A stretch of DNA of 64,000 nt from Roseiarcus sp963709185 (GCA_963709185.1 CAVPVQ010000015.1:496001-560000), one strand, 5' to 3'; positions 46,721 to 56,242 are shown, counted from the first letter of the stretch. Notes: generated by a model not told the origin, from the letters alone. Made by a program: numbers and translations.

Positions 46721-49522
46721 ATGGATGAATCCCACGAGCCGACGCCGGTCGCCGCTCGACTGGCAGCGATGCCGGCCGAGGTGCGGAACATGCTGCTTGG
46801 CCTCTGCGTCGCAGCCGTGATTCTCGGCGGCGCCGCCGCGGGTCTGTTCAAGCCGCTTGACGACTTGCTTCAGTCGTTCCGCTTCCAGCTATTGCAACAC
46901 GAACCCACTCACGAGATCGTCTTTCTCGAGATCGACGCCAAGAGTCTGCAAAAGGTCGGCGTCTGGCCTTGGCCGCGCAGGGTCGAGGCTGAGGTCGTCG
47001 ATCGTCTGATGGCGCTCAATGTGCGTTCGGCGGCGCTCGATATCGATTTCAGCGCCGCCTCGACGCCGCCGGACGACGCGGCCTTCGCGACGACGCTGAG
47101 GCGTGCGGGAGGGTTCGTATCCCTCGCCGCATTCGAGCAGCGCGCCGGCGCCGGCGAAGGGCGCGTGGCCAACGTCCCGCTCGCCGCCTTCGCTGCGGTC
47201 AGTCCGGTCGTCTCCGTGAGCGTGCCGATCGGCGCCGGCGGCTTTGTGCGCGATTATCCCTACGGCCTTCACATCGGCGATCGGTCCGTCCCCTCCCTCG
47301 CCACCGCTTTGTGGCGTCCACTGCCGGGCGAGGCGGGCGATTTCGGCACGGGGTTCGGCATCGATTTCGGCATCGACCTCAAGGCGATCGACCGCATATC
47401 CGTGGCCGATCTTCTCGCCGGCCAGGTCGACGCCGCGCGCGTCGAAGGCCGGGACGTCGTCGTCGGCTCCAGCGCCGAGGAGCTTCGGGATTTCTTTCTC
47501 ACGCCGCGTTTCGGCATGATTTCTGGCGGCCTCGTGCATATCCTTGCCGCGGAGACGCTGAAACAGGGCCTGGCGATGCAGGATGTCCCCTTCGCCGCCA
47601 TTGCTCTCGCCGTCTTGCTTCTGGCCGGTCTCGGGGCGGCTTTCGATCGCCGGCTGAGCGGTAGCCGACCGCTCCTCGGCGCCGCTGCGCTTTGCCTCGC
47701 CATCGAATTGGGCGCCCTGGGCCTGCAACGCTTCTGGGCTCTGCGCGTCGAGACCGCGAGCATTCAGATTGCGCTCGCCTCTTTCGTTCTCATCGCCGTC
47801 ATCTCCGATCTACGGCACCGCCGACGCCAGCAAGCCAGGGCGGAGCGGCAACGCAACGAAACCCGCGCGATGCTCAACCAGGTCATCGCCGACAATTTCG
47901 ACGGCGTGATCGTCGTTGACGACCGACGGCGAATCGTGGCGGCGAGCCGACTGGCGAGAGATCTTCTTGGCCGCGACCTGAGCGGGCCGATGCCCGCCGG
48001 CGCGTTGCCCGGTGCGCTCAACGAGGCGCTCGACAAGGCCCTGGCGGGCGATGACCGCCAGGTGACCACGGGCGAGATCGTCATCGCCGGCGACTACGGA
48101 GTCGCACGCACAATCGAATACGTGCTGACGGGGTCGAGGATCGAAAGCGAAGACGGGCGAAAAGTGGCCTGCCTGACATTTCGCGACATCACACAGCGAC
48201 GCGCGCAGGAAGCCCGCCTGAGCTATCTCGCGAGCAACGATTCGCTTACCGGAGCCTGGACGCGCGACGAATTCGTCCGGCAACTGCAGTCGTTCCACAG
48301 CCTGCGCGGCGGTCCGACGTGCGGCGCAGCGCTGATCTCCATCGACCTTCGCCGGTTCAATCAGGTCAACGAGGCATTTGGCCACCTCGTCGGCGACCAG
48401 ATGCTGAAAGCCGTCGTCGCGCGTCTGCGATCCGCGGGCTTGACCATGGTCGCGCGCCTTGGCGGCGACAATTTCGCCGTGGCGGCGCACAATGCGTCGG
48501 ACGCAACCGCCGTGGCGGAGCTTTGTCGGCGTCTGATCCAACGGCTTCGCGAACCCTATTCAATTGGCGACCACAAGGTCGTCATAGGCGTGAGCCTCGG
48601 CGCCGCGACGACGCAAGACCAGAGTTTCAGCCCCGACAAACTGCTGACCCAGGCCAATATCGCCGAATCCGCGGCCAAGAAACTCTCCGCCAACAGTTTC
48701 GCTCTCTATTCGCCCGCGATGGAGGACGAACTGAATGACAAGCTTTCGATGGAGGCGGCGTTGCGCCGCGCCATCGCCGCGGGTGAGCTGTCGCTGAATT
48801 ACCAGCCACAATTCCATCTGGCGAGCGGCAGGCTGCTGGGGGCCGAGGCGCTGATGCGGTGGCGCCACCCCCAGCAAGGCATGATTTCGCCGGTCAAATT
48901 CATTCCGCTGGCGGAGGAGACCGGTCTTATCGTCGATCTCGGCCGCTGGGCGCTTCAAACAGCTTGCCGTGACGCCGCGGAATGGCCACGCCATCTGCGC
49001 GTGGCGGTGAATGTGTCCCCGATCCAGTTCGAGGCGACCGACATGGTGGCGGAAATCGCCGGCGCGCTGCAGCGCGAAGGGCTTGCGCCCAGCCAACTCG
49101 AAATCGAAATCACCGAGGGTGTGTTCATTTCCGGCGAGGCGGAGATCCCGGCGGCCCTCGAGAGGATTCGCGAGCTTGGCGTCTCCGTCGCGCTCGATGA
49201 TTTCGGCACCGGTTACTCGTCCTTGAGCTATCTGGGACGCATGCCCATCGACAAGGTCAAGATCGACCGGAGCTTCGTGCAAAACCTGGCGGAAGGAGGC
49301 GAACCCGAAGCCATCATTCAGGCGATCCTCACCCTGTCGCAGAGGCTCGGCAAAACGGTCCTCGCCGAGGGCGCGGAGACGAGCGAGCAGGCGCGCGCGC
49401 TGTCGCGGATGGGCTGCGACGCCGTGCAAGGCTTCTACTTCGGCCGCCCGACGTCCCTGGAGGCATTCCAGGCCCTGGTCGCGGCGGACGCTGCGCATTC
49501 CGTGATCGCCAAAGCGAGCTGA
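46721..49522 (+). CDS. CHASE2-PAS-GGDEF-EAL cyclic-di-GMP protein with degenerate GGDEF
   Basis: 933 residues. TM helix (about 24-42), periplasmic CHASE2 domain (about 45-290), three further TM helices (about 290-370), a PAS-like domain (DNFDGVIVVDDRRRIVAASRLARDLLG, LTFRDITQRRAQE), GGDEF (YLASNDSLTGAWTRDEFVRQL) and EAL (about 675-920). The GGDEF active site reads GGDNF (about 580), with Asn for the catalytic Glu, so cyclase activity is doubtful. The EAL site is intact: GAEALMRWRHP, NVSPIQF, EIEITEGVF, ALDDFGTGYSSL, DKVKIDRSFV. It probably acts as a membrane-sensing phosphodiesterase, with GGDNF possibly binding GTP. Follows the FecR-domain gene. Confidence 0.92.
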   Translation: MDESHEPTPVAARLAAMPAEVRNMLLGLCVAAVILGGAAAGLFKPLDDLLQSFRFQLLQHEPTHEIVFLEIDAKSLQKVGVWPWPRRVEAEVVDRLMALNVRSAALDIDFSAASTPPDDAAFATTLRRAGGFVSLAAFEQRAGAGEGRVANVPLAAFAAVSPVVSVSVPIGAGGFVRDYPYGLHIGDRSVPSLATALWRPLPGEAGDFGTGFGIDFGIDLKAIDRISVADLLAGQVDAARVEGRDVVVGSSAEELRDFFLTPRFGMISGGLVHILAAETLKQGLAMQDVPFAAIALAVLLLAGLGAAFDRRLSGSRPLLGAAALCLAIELGALGLQRFWALRVETASIQIALASFVLIAVISDLRHRRRQQARAERQRNETRAMLNQVIADNFDGVIVVDDRRRIVAASRLARDLLGRDLSGPMPAGALPGALNEALDKALAGDDRQVTTGEIVIAGDYGVARTIEYVLTGSRIESEDGRKVACLTFRDITQRRAQEARLSYLASNDSLTGAWTRDEFVRQLQSFHSLRGGPTCGAALISIDLRRFNQVNEAFGHLVGDQMLKAVVARLRSAGLTMVARLGGDNFAVAAHNASDATAVAELCRRLIQRLREPYSIGDHKVVIGVSLGAATTQDQSFSPDKLLTQANIAESAAKKLSANSFALYSPAMEDELNDKLSMEAALRRAIAAGELSLNYQPQFHLASGRLLGAEALMRWRHPQQGMISPVKFIPLAEETGLIVDLGRWALQTACRDAAEWPRHLRVAVNVSPIQFEATDMVAEIAGALQREGLAPSQLEIEITEGVFISGEAEIPAALERIRELGVSVALDDFGTGYSSLSYLGRMPIDKVKIDRSFVQNLAEGGEPEAIIQAILTLSQRLGKTVLAEGAETSEQARALSRMGCDAVQGFYFGRPTSLEAFQALVAADAAHSVIAKAS

Positions 49523-49590
49523 TCCATCCGAAGTCTCGCGACAACCGCGCCCGTCGCGCGACGGGCATTGAGCGGGCGCAAGACGCAGGA

Positions 49591-49621
49591 GAGGTTCGGC
49601 GACGCGCCCGCGCCGAACCTC
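49591..49621. terminator. Bidirectional terminator-like hairpin
   Basis: Perfect 11-bp inverted repeat (GAGGTTCGGCG / CGCCGAACCTC) with a 9-nt loop, between the convergent CHASE2 and PEBP genes (stops 49522 and 49633). No U-tract, but position and symmetry suit a bidirectional stop signal. Confidence 0.6.
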
Positions 49622-49632
49622 CGTTCGTTGCG

Positions 49633-50187
49633 TCAGCGGCCATAAAGGCCGGTCAGCGTCGCTTTGCCCAAAGTATGGAAGTGCAGGTTGAAGCCAACGA
49701 CAGCGGCCGAGGCATTCTCGTCGACATCGAGCTTGTCCACGTCCACGGCGAAGATGTTGACGTGATAGTGGTGCGGCTTGTCGCCCTTGGGCGGGCAAGG
49801 ACCGCCGTAGCCGGGAACGCCAAAATCGGTGCGGGTTTGCAGCGCGCCGGCCGGCAGGCCGCCCGCCTTGGGATCGCCAGCGCCCTTGGCGAGCGAAGTG
49901 ACGTCGGGGGGAATGTTGACGACGACCCAATGCCAGAAGCCGCTGCCGGTCGGCGCATCGGGATCATAGATGCTGATCGCGAAACTCTTGGTTCCCTTCG
50001 GCGCGCCCGACCAACTCAGCGCCGGCGAAACGTTCTTGCCCGCACACCCAAAGATATTGGCGACCTGTTCGTCCGAAATCTTGCCCCCGGCCTTGATGTC
50101 CGGGCTCGTCAAGGTGAGCGCATTCGCCGCGCCCGCGCAGGCCAACCCGCCAACAACCGCACCCACCGTCAGAATGAATTTAACCAT
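49633..50187 (-). CDS. YbhB/YbcL family Raf-kinase-inhibitor-like (PEBP) protein
   Basis: 184 residues from the ATG at 50187 with GGAGGAT upstream. Signal peptide (FILTVGAVVGGLACAGAANA), so periplasmic. PEBP signature: SPALSWSGAPKGTKSFAISIYDPDAPTGSGFWHWVVVNIP, FGVPGYGGPCPPKGDKPHHYHVNIFAV, with the conserved Asp/His ligand pocket. The bacterial role is unknown; possibly phosphate/lipid binding. A clear single gene ending in a hairpin. Confidence 0.92.
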   Translation of the reverse strand: MVKFILTVGAVVGGLACAGAANALTLTSPDIKAGGKISDEQVANIFGCAGKNVSPALSWSGAPKGTKSFAISIYDPDAPTGSGFWHWVVVNIPPDVTSLAKGAGDPKAGGLPAGALQTRTDFGVPGYGGPCPPKGDKPHHYHVNIFAVDVDKLDVDENASAAVVGFNLHFHTLGKATLTGLYGR

Positions 50188-50399
50188 AGGCCGATCCTCC
50201 CGAAACACACCACCGCCCGCGACGATTGATCTCGTGCGACCGTTTGGCGCGATCATTATCATCCTGTCGCCGTCGAAAGCGCAAGCGCAAGGGCGCTCAG
50301 TGTGCAGTGCGCGATTGACGGGTTGGCGGCGTCAATTATGATGCCTTCCCTCTCGGCGCATTGTTGCTCGAGTATTCGATCATCCGGGGGGATGCGGCG

Positions 50400-51452
50400 A
50401 TGACGGTGGACGCCCGCGCGCACAATTTAAGACGGCGGAAATTCAAGCCGCGCTCGGGAGTCGAGTTGCAATTCACCGAACTCGGTTTCGGCTCGGCGCC
50501 GCTCGGCAATCTCTACCGTCCGCTGACCGAAAAGGATGCGCGCGCCACGCTGGACGCCGCGTGGAGCGCCGGTTGTCGCTATTACGACACCGCGCCGCTC
50601 TACGGCCTCGGCCTCGCGGAGACCCGGCTCAACGGCTTTCTGCGCGCCAAGCCACGTGATTCCTATCTGATCTCGACCAAGATCGGCCGTCTCCTCGAGG
50701 TCTGCGCGCCGCAGGACCGGTCGCGCCAGGGCGCGTTTTTTGAGACGCCGTCGCGTCGCGAGCGGTTCGACTATTCGTATGACGGCGTCATGCGTTCGCT
50801 GGAATTTTCTTTGGAGCGGCTGGGCCTTGATCGCGTCGACATCGTCTACGCTCACGACGTCGACGTGTTCACGCACGGGACCAAAGCGGCCTCCGACGAA
50901 CGCATCAAGGAGCTGATGGAGGGCGGCTACAAGGCGCTGGTCAAACTGCGCGAGGCCGGCGTCATCAAAGCGATCGGCGCCGGCGTCAATGAATGGGAAG
51001 TCGCCGAGGCTCTGGCGCGCTCGGGCGACTTTGATATATTTCTGCTGGCCGGCCGTTACACGCTGCTCGAACAGCGGGCGCTCGAAAGTTTCCTGCCCTA
51101 TTGCGCGGAAAGGAACATCGGGGTCGCGCTCGGGGGGCCGTTCAACTCCGGCATTCTCGCCACCGGCCCGCGGCGCGGCGCGTTTTACAACTACGCGCCG
51201 GCGAGCCCGGAGGTGCTGGAGCGCGTCGCCCGGATTCAGGCGATCTGCAAGGCGCATGGCGTCAAACTGGCGGAGGCGGCGCTTCGCTTTCCGCTCGGCC
51301 ACCCCGCGATCGTTTCGGTGATACCAGGCGGGCAGAAGGCTGGCGAGGTTCGCCGCAACGCCGAAATGATCGGCGCGAAAATCCCGCCGGCGCTTTGGCG
51401 CGACCTGAAGACCGCCGGCTTGATGCGCGCCGATGCGCCGACGCCCCGCTAG
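50400..51452 (+). CDS. Aldo/keto reductase, D-threo-aldose (L-fucose) dehydrogenase-like
   Basis: 350 residues from the ATG at 50400 (12 bp after GGGGGGAT). AKR motifs: GFGSAPLGNLYRPLTEKDARATLDAAWSAGCRYYDTAPLYGLGLAE (catalytic Asp and Tyr), STKIGRLL (Lys), DIVYAHDVDVF (His), ending PGGQKAGEVRRNAEMIGAKIP (NADP-binding). The PLYGLGLAETRLNGFLR form is typical of D-threo-aldose 1-dehydrogenase/L-fucose dehydrogenase. A FucU mutarotase gene lies 100 bp downstream, favouring L-fucose oxidation. Confidence 0.9.
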   Translation: MTVDARAHNLRRRKFKPRSGVELQFTELGFGSAPLGNLYRPLTEKDARATLDAAWSAGCRYYDTAPLYGLGLAETRLNGFLRAKPRDSYLISTKIGRLLEVCAPQDRSRQGAFFETPSRRERFDYSYDGVMRSLEFSLERLGLDRVDIVYAHDVDVFTHGTKAASDERIKELMEGGYKALVKLREAGVIKAIGAGVNEWEVAEALARSGDFDIFLLAGRYTLLEQRALESFLPYCAERNIGVALGGPFNSGILATGPRRGAFYNYAPASPEVLERVARIQAICKAHGVKLAEAALRFPLGHPAIVSVIPGGQKAGEVRRNAEMIGAKIPPALWRDLKTAGLMRADAPTPR

Positions 51453-51551
51453 CCGGTTGCATCCCTTGATCGTCGCCACGTCGACGCCGCCGATCGGCCG
51501 GCCACGGCGTCAAACTCTTTTCGATCGGCCGACAACCTCAGGTGAATGGGC

Positions 51552-51986
51552 ATGCTCAGGAACATCGATCCGCTGCTGACGCCGGATCTGCTTTACGTGC
51601 TGCGCGCGATGGGGCACGGCGATGAAATCGTCATCGTCGACGCCAACTATCCCGCCGAGTCGGCGGGGCCCCAGGTGGTGCGGCTGGACGCCCTCAGCGC
51701 GACGCAGGCGATGGACGTCATCCTGACCGTCATGCCCCTCAACTCGTTTGTTCCCGACGCGTGCGTGCGGATGGAAGTCGTCGGCAAACCTTCCCGGGAG
51801 GAGCCGATCTTCGATGAATTCCGCGCTCTGCTGGCCAAGCACGAAGGGGCGAATTTCAAGCTGCACAAGCTCGAGCGCCACAAGTTCTACGAACGCGCCC
51901 GCCAGTGCTTCGCAGTTGTCGCGACCGGCGAACGGCGCCTCTACGGCAACATCATTTTGAAGAAAGGCGTGATCACGCCGGAATAG
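51552..51986 (+). CDS. fucU: RbsD/FucU-family sugar mutarotase
   Basis: 144 residues from the ATG at 51552, with AGGTGA correctly spaced; an ATG 6 bp earlier is possible. Motifs LRNIDPLLTPDLLYVLRAMGHGDEIVIVDANYPAES (with His of GHGD), and the C-terminal FAVVATGERRLYGNIILKKGV (Tyr-Gly-Asn). Interconverts sugar anomers (alpha/beta-L-fucose in FucU). With the AKR gene just upstream it suggests a small L-fucose (or related 6-deoxy sugar) oxidation unit. Confidence 0.92.
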   Translation: MLRNIDPLLTPDLLYVLRAMGHGDEIVIVDANYPAESAGPQVVRLDALSATQAMDVILTVMPLNSFVPDACVRMEVVGKPSREEPIFDEFRALLAKHEGANFKLHKLERHKFYERARQCFAVVATGERRLYGNIILKKGVITPE

Positions 51987-52281
51987 ACGCGGCGTCGAGC
52001 GGGACGGCGCGTTCCCCGCGCGAACTGAAGTCCGCGCAGCCTGCGCGAGCGCTGAGATAGCGGTCATGACGCAGGCACAGACCGTCGTCCGCGCGAGCCG
52101 ACGCATTGCCCGAGCCCAAGCTCGAAAGTCCCGCTATCGCCGCCTCGAGATAGGCGGGATCGTTACGAAAGTGTGCGCAAGAACCGCACCGCCCTCGCAC
52201 TTGACCAGCGCCCATTGCATCCCCTTCAAAACTCGAGAGCGAGACCAGCGACGCCGCGGGACATAAGCGACGCGTTCGGTT
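51987..52281. other. Intergenic region, no gene recognised
   Basis: 295 bp between the convergent fucU and the YeiH-like gene. Short frames here have no protein-like composition. No hairpin with a U-run was identified. Confidence 0.35.
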
Positions 52282-53682
52282 CTAGCGCGCCAGGTTCGCC
52301 CAATGAGAGGCGAACACGAAGACGGACAGAAGGAAGCCAAGCGCGACATTGACGACGACGCCGACGCTGAAAGCGGCGAAAGGTCTCACGCCGGCGCCCG
52401 CCAAATCGCGGAACCGCGTGGTCAGACCGATGCTGAGAAAGCAGAAGATGAAGGCCCAGGTCCGCAGGTCCTTGATCGGCCCGACGAATGTCGGAACAAC
52501 CAGCTTGTTGTAGTCGGCGAGGCTGTTGCCCCGGGCCGCCCAGGTGACGAACAGCGACGCGACGACGAAGCCGACGACGAATTTCGGAAAGCGCCACCAG
52601 ATTTCGGCGATTTCCGGCTTGCGTCCAGATTCAGCCAGCTCCCAGTGGGTGGTCGAAATGATCGCCAGCGCAAGCGCCCAAACGCCGATCCACACATCGC
52701 GGCCGACCACCTTCATCAGCGTGAAGGACCATACCGCCTGGTCCGCCGTGCCCGCGATCCCCGGAACCTGGCCGGCGAAGCCCCCATAGGTCTGTGCGGC
52801 GGCGAATCCGGCGGCGTCCGCAAATTCGGACGTGCCGATCCACGCGCCGGCGACGCCGGTCGGAAGCTGCAGCGCGCGCGACGCGAAGGGCAAAAAGAAG
52901 ATCATGACGATCGCCCAGAGGATCACCACGGAGATGGCGATCGGCGCGTCACCCTTCTTGGCGCCGACCGCCCCGGCGATCGCGATCGACGCCGAGACGC
53001 CACAAACCGCGCCGCCCGCGCCAAGCGTCGCCGCCAGACGGCGGTCCAGTCCAAGCCGACGCGCGACCGCGAAAATGACGAGAAAAGTGACGATCGAGAC
53101 GATGGAAGCCTGCAGGATCGCCACCGGACCAGCCCAGACGATCAGGGCGAACGGCAGCGTCGCGCCGAGCAGGACGACCCCCGTCTTGACATAGAACTCG
53201 ACCCGAAAGCCTGCGTCCATCCATCGGGGCAGGCCGACCAGGTTGGAGATCAGCAGGCCGAGCAGCAGCGCGACCAGCGGCGGCTCAAGATTGTAGTAGT
53301 TCGCTTGCGACCATTGGCCGAGCGCGAAGATGACGACCGAGAACACGTAGAGGAATGCGAATGACGGGACGAATTCCCGCGCCTTGAAGCCAAGCGCCGT
53401 CAGCGCCGCAGCGAACACCGCCAGCCACAGAATGAATTGTGCGACATAGCGCAATCCGTTGGCCGCGAAATGGCCGCCGAGCTGGTCGAGGTTCGACCAT
53501 TTCTCCGGCGTCACCGCGATCCACTTGAGGCTCGCGCCATTGGCGAAGAGAACATAGCCGACGATGACGAGGCCGAGCCCCAGCCAAACCGCCCACCAAT
53601 CCTCTTTCAACCAAAGTTCGCGCCATCCCGCTGTCGCGGTCGGCGCGCGGCCGGCGTCCAATCCCAGTCGGCTTGCGCTCAT
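52282..53682 (-). CDS. YeiH-family putative sulfate exporter
   Basis: 466 residues with about ten to eleven membrane helices. YeiH/Cons_hypoth698 features: GQWSQANYYNLEPPLVALLLGLLISNLVGLP, YVKTGVVLLGATLPF, TLGAGGAVCGVSASIAIAGAVGAKKGDAPIAISVV, and FIFCFLSIGLTTRFRDL. Often annotated putative sulfate exporter; the transported ion is not verified. The N-terminal 100 residues are longer than in E. coli YeiH. GGGGTGAG ribosome site upstream of the ATG at 53682. Confidence 0.9.
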   Translation of the reverse strand: MSASRLGLDAGRAPTATAGWRELWLKEDWWAVWLGLGLVIVGYVLFANGASLKWIAVTPEKWSNLDQLGGHFAANGLRYVAQFILWLAVFAAALTALGFKAREFVPSFAFLYVFSVVIFALGQWSQANYYNLEPPLVALLLGLLISNLVGLPRWMDAGFRVEFYVKTGVVLLGATLPFALIVWAGPVAILQASIVSIVTFLVIFAVARRLGLDRRLAATLGAGGAVCGVSASIAIAGAVGAKKGDAPIAISVVILWAIVMIFFLPFASRALQLPTGVAGAWIGTSEFADAAGFAAAQTYGGFAGQVPGIAGTADQAVWSFTLMKVVGRDVWIGVWALALAIISTTHWELAESGRKPEIAEIWWRFPKFVVGFVVASLFVTWAARGNSLADYNKLVVPTFVGPIKDLRTWAFIFCFLSIGLTTRFRDLAGAGVRPFAAFSVGVVVNVALGFLLSVFVFASHWANLAR

Positions 53683-54278
53683 GTGAACTCACCCCCGTCC
53701 GAGCAGCGTCGCACGGCCCGTTTTCAGTGAAGTTTCGGATTCGGCGACCCGTCCCGCCGCCGGCGCAGCGACGCCATTCAACCCCTCCTATTCCAATATA
53801 TCCATTTAGTCTACGGTCTTTATATCATAAAACCTCGACGACAACGCTACTTGCTCGCCGAGCCGCCGGAGTCGCCGGTTCATTCATCTCATCCGCGCCA
53901 GGCGGCGTCGCGCGGACGATGGGCGACCGCCAGCGGGGCGGCTGACTGCGGGGGGTCGTTGGGTCGAAAACGCGTCGGAGCGTTCGCGTCAACTCCGCCA
54001 AACTCTCCGCGCGACGTCGACGTGCCGGCGCGGCTGTCGCCGACGCTCGTTATATTTTTGCGAATATAGCGTTGACGAGGCTTCGGCAAGCGAGCACTCT
54101 CGGTCGGTTGAAGCGTATTCTCGCCACGGGCCGCAGGTCGACGAGGCGGCGGGAAGAGCGCCGGGATTCGCCGTCGGAACGACGGCCCATGTCGAGTTGA
54201 ATGCTCTCGCCGCGGCTCGAAGCATCTCTCGACAATAAAAGAAGGCGCGCGGCGCGCCAAATCACGGAGGAAGACGTC
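53683..54278. promoter_or_regulatory. Long divergent regulatory region, YeiH-like / aldehyde dehydrogenase
   Basis: 596 bp with no supported gene. A markedly AT-rich patch at about 53788-53835 (TTCCAATATATCC, CTTTATATCATAAAA) is the most promoter-like stretch of this GC-rich window and probably serves the YeiH gene or an unseen transcript. No sigma-54 -24/-12 element was found upstream of the dehydrogenase gene. Its GGAGG ribosome site is at 54266-54270. Confidence 0.45.
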
Positions 54279-55799
54279 ATGTTTCAGCAAGCTCTGGAAA
54301 AAGTCTCCAAACAGGTTCTCATTCGCGATCGCTACGCCAATTTCATCGGCGGCAAATGGGTCGCCCCGGTCGAAGGGCGCTATTTCGACAATCCGAGCCC
54401 GATCACCGGCAAGAAGCTCTGCGAGATTCCGCGCTCCACGGCTGCCGACATCGAGCTCGCGCTGGACGCGGCCCACAAGGCCAAAGACGCCTGGGGCAAG
54501 ACGCCGATCGCCGACCGCGCGCGTCTGCTTAACAAGATCGCCGACAAGCTCGAAGCGAATCTGGAACTCCTGGCGCTCGTCGAGACGCTCGACAATGGCA
54601 AGCCGATCCGCGAGTCGACCTATGCCGACATGCCGCTCGTCGTCGACCATTGGCGATATTTCGCCGCCGCGGCGCGCGCCCAGGAAGGCGGCATTTCGGA
54701 AATCGACCCCGACACCGTCGCCTATCATTTCCATGAGCCGCTCGGCGTCGTCGGCCAGATCATCCCGTGGAATTTCCCGATCCTGATGGCGACCTGGAAG
54801 CTCGCGCCGGCGCTCGCAGCGGGCAATTGCGTCGTCCTGAAGCCCGCCGAGCAGACGCCGCTCGGCATTCTCGTCGTCGCCGAATTGATCGCCGACATCC
54901 TGCCGGCCGGCGTGCTCAACATCGTCAACGGCTTTGGCGTCGAGGCCGGCAAGCCGCTCGCCCAGAACAAGCGCATCGCCAAGATCGCCTTCACCGGCGA
55001 GACGACGACTGGCCGCCTGATCATGCAATACGCTTCGGACAACATCATTCCGGTGACGCTGGAGCTAGGCGGCAAATCCCCGAACATCTTCTTCGCCGAC
55101 GTCATGGACGCCGACGATGATTTCTTCGACAAGGCGCTCGAAGGCTTCACGATGTTCGCGCTGAATCAGGGCGAAGTCTGCACCTGCCCCAGCCGCGCGT
55201 TGATCCAGGAATCGATCTACGACAAGTTCATGGAGCGCGCCATCGCGCGAACCAGGAAGATCAAGCAGGGCCATCCGCTCGACGCGACGACGATGATCGG
55301 CGCGCAGGCCTCCAACGACCAGCTCGAGAAGATCCTGTCCTATTTCGACATCGGCAAGCAGGAAGGCGCCAAGGCGTTGACCGGCGGCAAGCGCGCGCAG
55401 CTCGAAGGCGAGCTCGCCGAGGGTTATTACATCGAGCCGACGATCTTCGAAGGCAACAACAAGATGCGCGTGTTCCAGGAGGAGATTTTCGGGCCAGTGG
55501 TCTCGGTGACGAAGTTCAAGAACGACGAAGACGCGCTCGCCATCGCCAACGACACGCTTTACGGCCTCGGCGCCGGGGTGTGGTCGCGCAACGGCAACCG
55601 CGCCTACCGCTTTGGCCGCGCCATCCAGGCGGGCCGCGTGTGGACGAACTGCTACCACGCCTATCCCGCTCACGCGGCGTTCGGCGGCTACAAGGCCTCC
55701 GGCATCGGGCGTGAGAACCACAAGATGATGCTCGATCATTATCAGCAGACCAAGAACCTGATGGTCAGCTATTCGACCAAGGCGCTCGGGTTCTTTTGA
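54279..55799 (+). CDS. NAD-dependent acetaldehyde dehydrogenase (ExaC/AcoD type)
   Basis: 506 residues from the ATG at 54279. ALDH fold: IPWNFPILMATWKLAPALAAGNCVVLKPAEQTPL (cofactor), FTGETTTGR, catalytic Glu in LELGGKSPN and catalytic Cys in NQGEVCTCPSRALIQ, the double-Cys form characteristic of ExaC/AcoD. C-terminal FGGYKASGIGREN. Oxidises acetaldehyde or similar short aldehydes, e.g. in alcohol use. Followed 62 bp later by a DUF779 gene, the common neighbour. Confidence 0.95.
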   Translation: MFQQALEKVSKQVLIRDRYANFIGGKWVAPVEGRYFDNPSPITGKKLCEIPRSTAADIELALDAAHKAKDAWGKTPIADRARLLNKIADKLEANLELLALVETLDNGKPIRESTYADMPLVVDHWRYFAAAARAQEGGISEIDPDTVAYHFHEPLGVVGQIIPWNFPILMATWKLAPALAAGNCVVLKPAEQTPLGILVVAELIADILPAGVLNIVNGFGVEAGKPLAQNKRIAKIAFTGETTTGRLIMQYASDNIIPVTLELGGKSPNIFFADVMDADDDFFDKALEGFTMFALNQGEVCTCPSRALIQESIYDKFMERAIARTRKIKQGHPLDATTMIGAQASNDQLEKILSYFDIGKQEGAKALTGGKRAQLEGELAEGYYIEPTIFEGNNKMRVFQEEIFGPVVSVTKFKNDEDALAIANDTLYGLGAGVWSRNGNRAYRFGRAIQAGRVWTNCYHAYPAHAAFGGYKASGIGRENHKMMLDHYQQTKNLMVSYSTKALGFF

Positions 55800-55861
55800 G
55801 CACAAACGCCGGCGCGGGCCTCGGCTCGCGCTGGCTTTTCCGGTCAACGGGGAGAGACTCG

Positions 55862-56242
55862 ATGGTGGAGCGGGTCCAGATCACCGATAAGGCTGCTCGG
55901 ATCGTCGCGCGACTCGCCGCGCAGCATGGCGCCTTGATGTTCCATCAATCGGGCGGATGCTGCGACGGATCGTCGCCGATGTGCTATCCTTCCGGAGACT
56001 TCCGCGTCGGTCCGCAGGACGTGCTGCTCGGCGAAATCGCCGGCTGCAAGTTCTACATCGGCGCAGCCCAGTTTGAATATTGGGAGCACACCCAGCTTAT
56101 CATTGACGTCGTTCCCGGACGCGGCTCCGGCTTTTCCGTCGAAGCGCCGGAGGGCGTGCGCTTTCTGACGCGCAGCCGGGTGTTTTCCGATGACGAGGCC
56201 GCCGAACTGGCCGCCTCCGGGCCGCCGGCGCGGGCGGCGTGA
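55862..56242 (+). CDS. DUF779 domain-containing protein
   Basis: 126 residues from the ATG at 55862. DUF779 features: LMFHQSGGCCDGSSPMCYPSGDFRVGPQDVLLGEIAG and FYIGAAQFEYWEHTQLIIDVVPGRGSGFSVEAPEGVRF. The Cys pair and the following Cys suggest metal or thiol chemistry. It lies in an operon with aldehyde dehydrogenase, as DUF779 genes usually do, so a role in aldehyde handling is inferred. Confidence 0.9.
   Translation: MVERVQITDKAARIVARLAAQHGALMFHQSGGCCDGSSPMCYPSGDFRVGPQDVLLGEIAGCKFYIGAAQFEYWEHTQLIIDVVPGRGSGFSVEAPEGVRFLTRSRVFSDDEAAELAASGPPARAA

Noticed and set aside
52066..52266. 66-residue frame between fucU and the YeiH-like gene
   Set aside because: No ribosome site, Arg-rich and no recognisable domain.
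54061..54278. Sigma-54 promoter for the acetaldehyde dehydrogenase gene
   Set aside because: No GG-N10-GC element with acceptable flanks was found in the 218 bp upstream.
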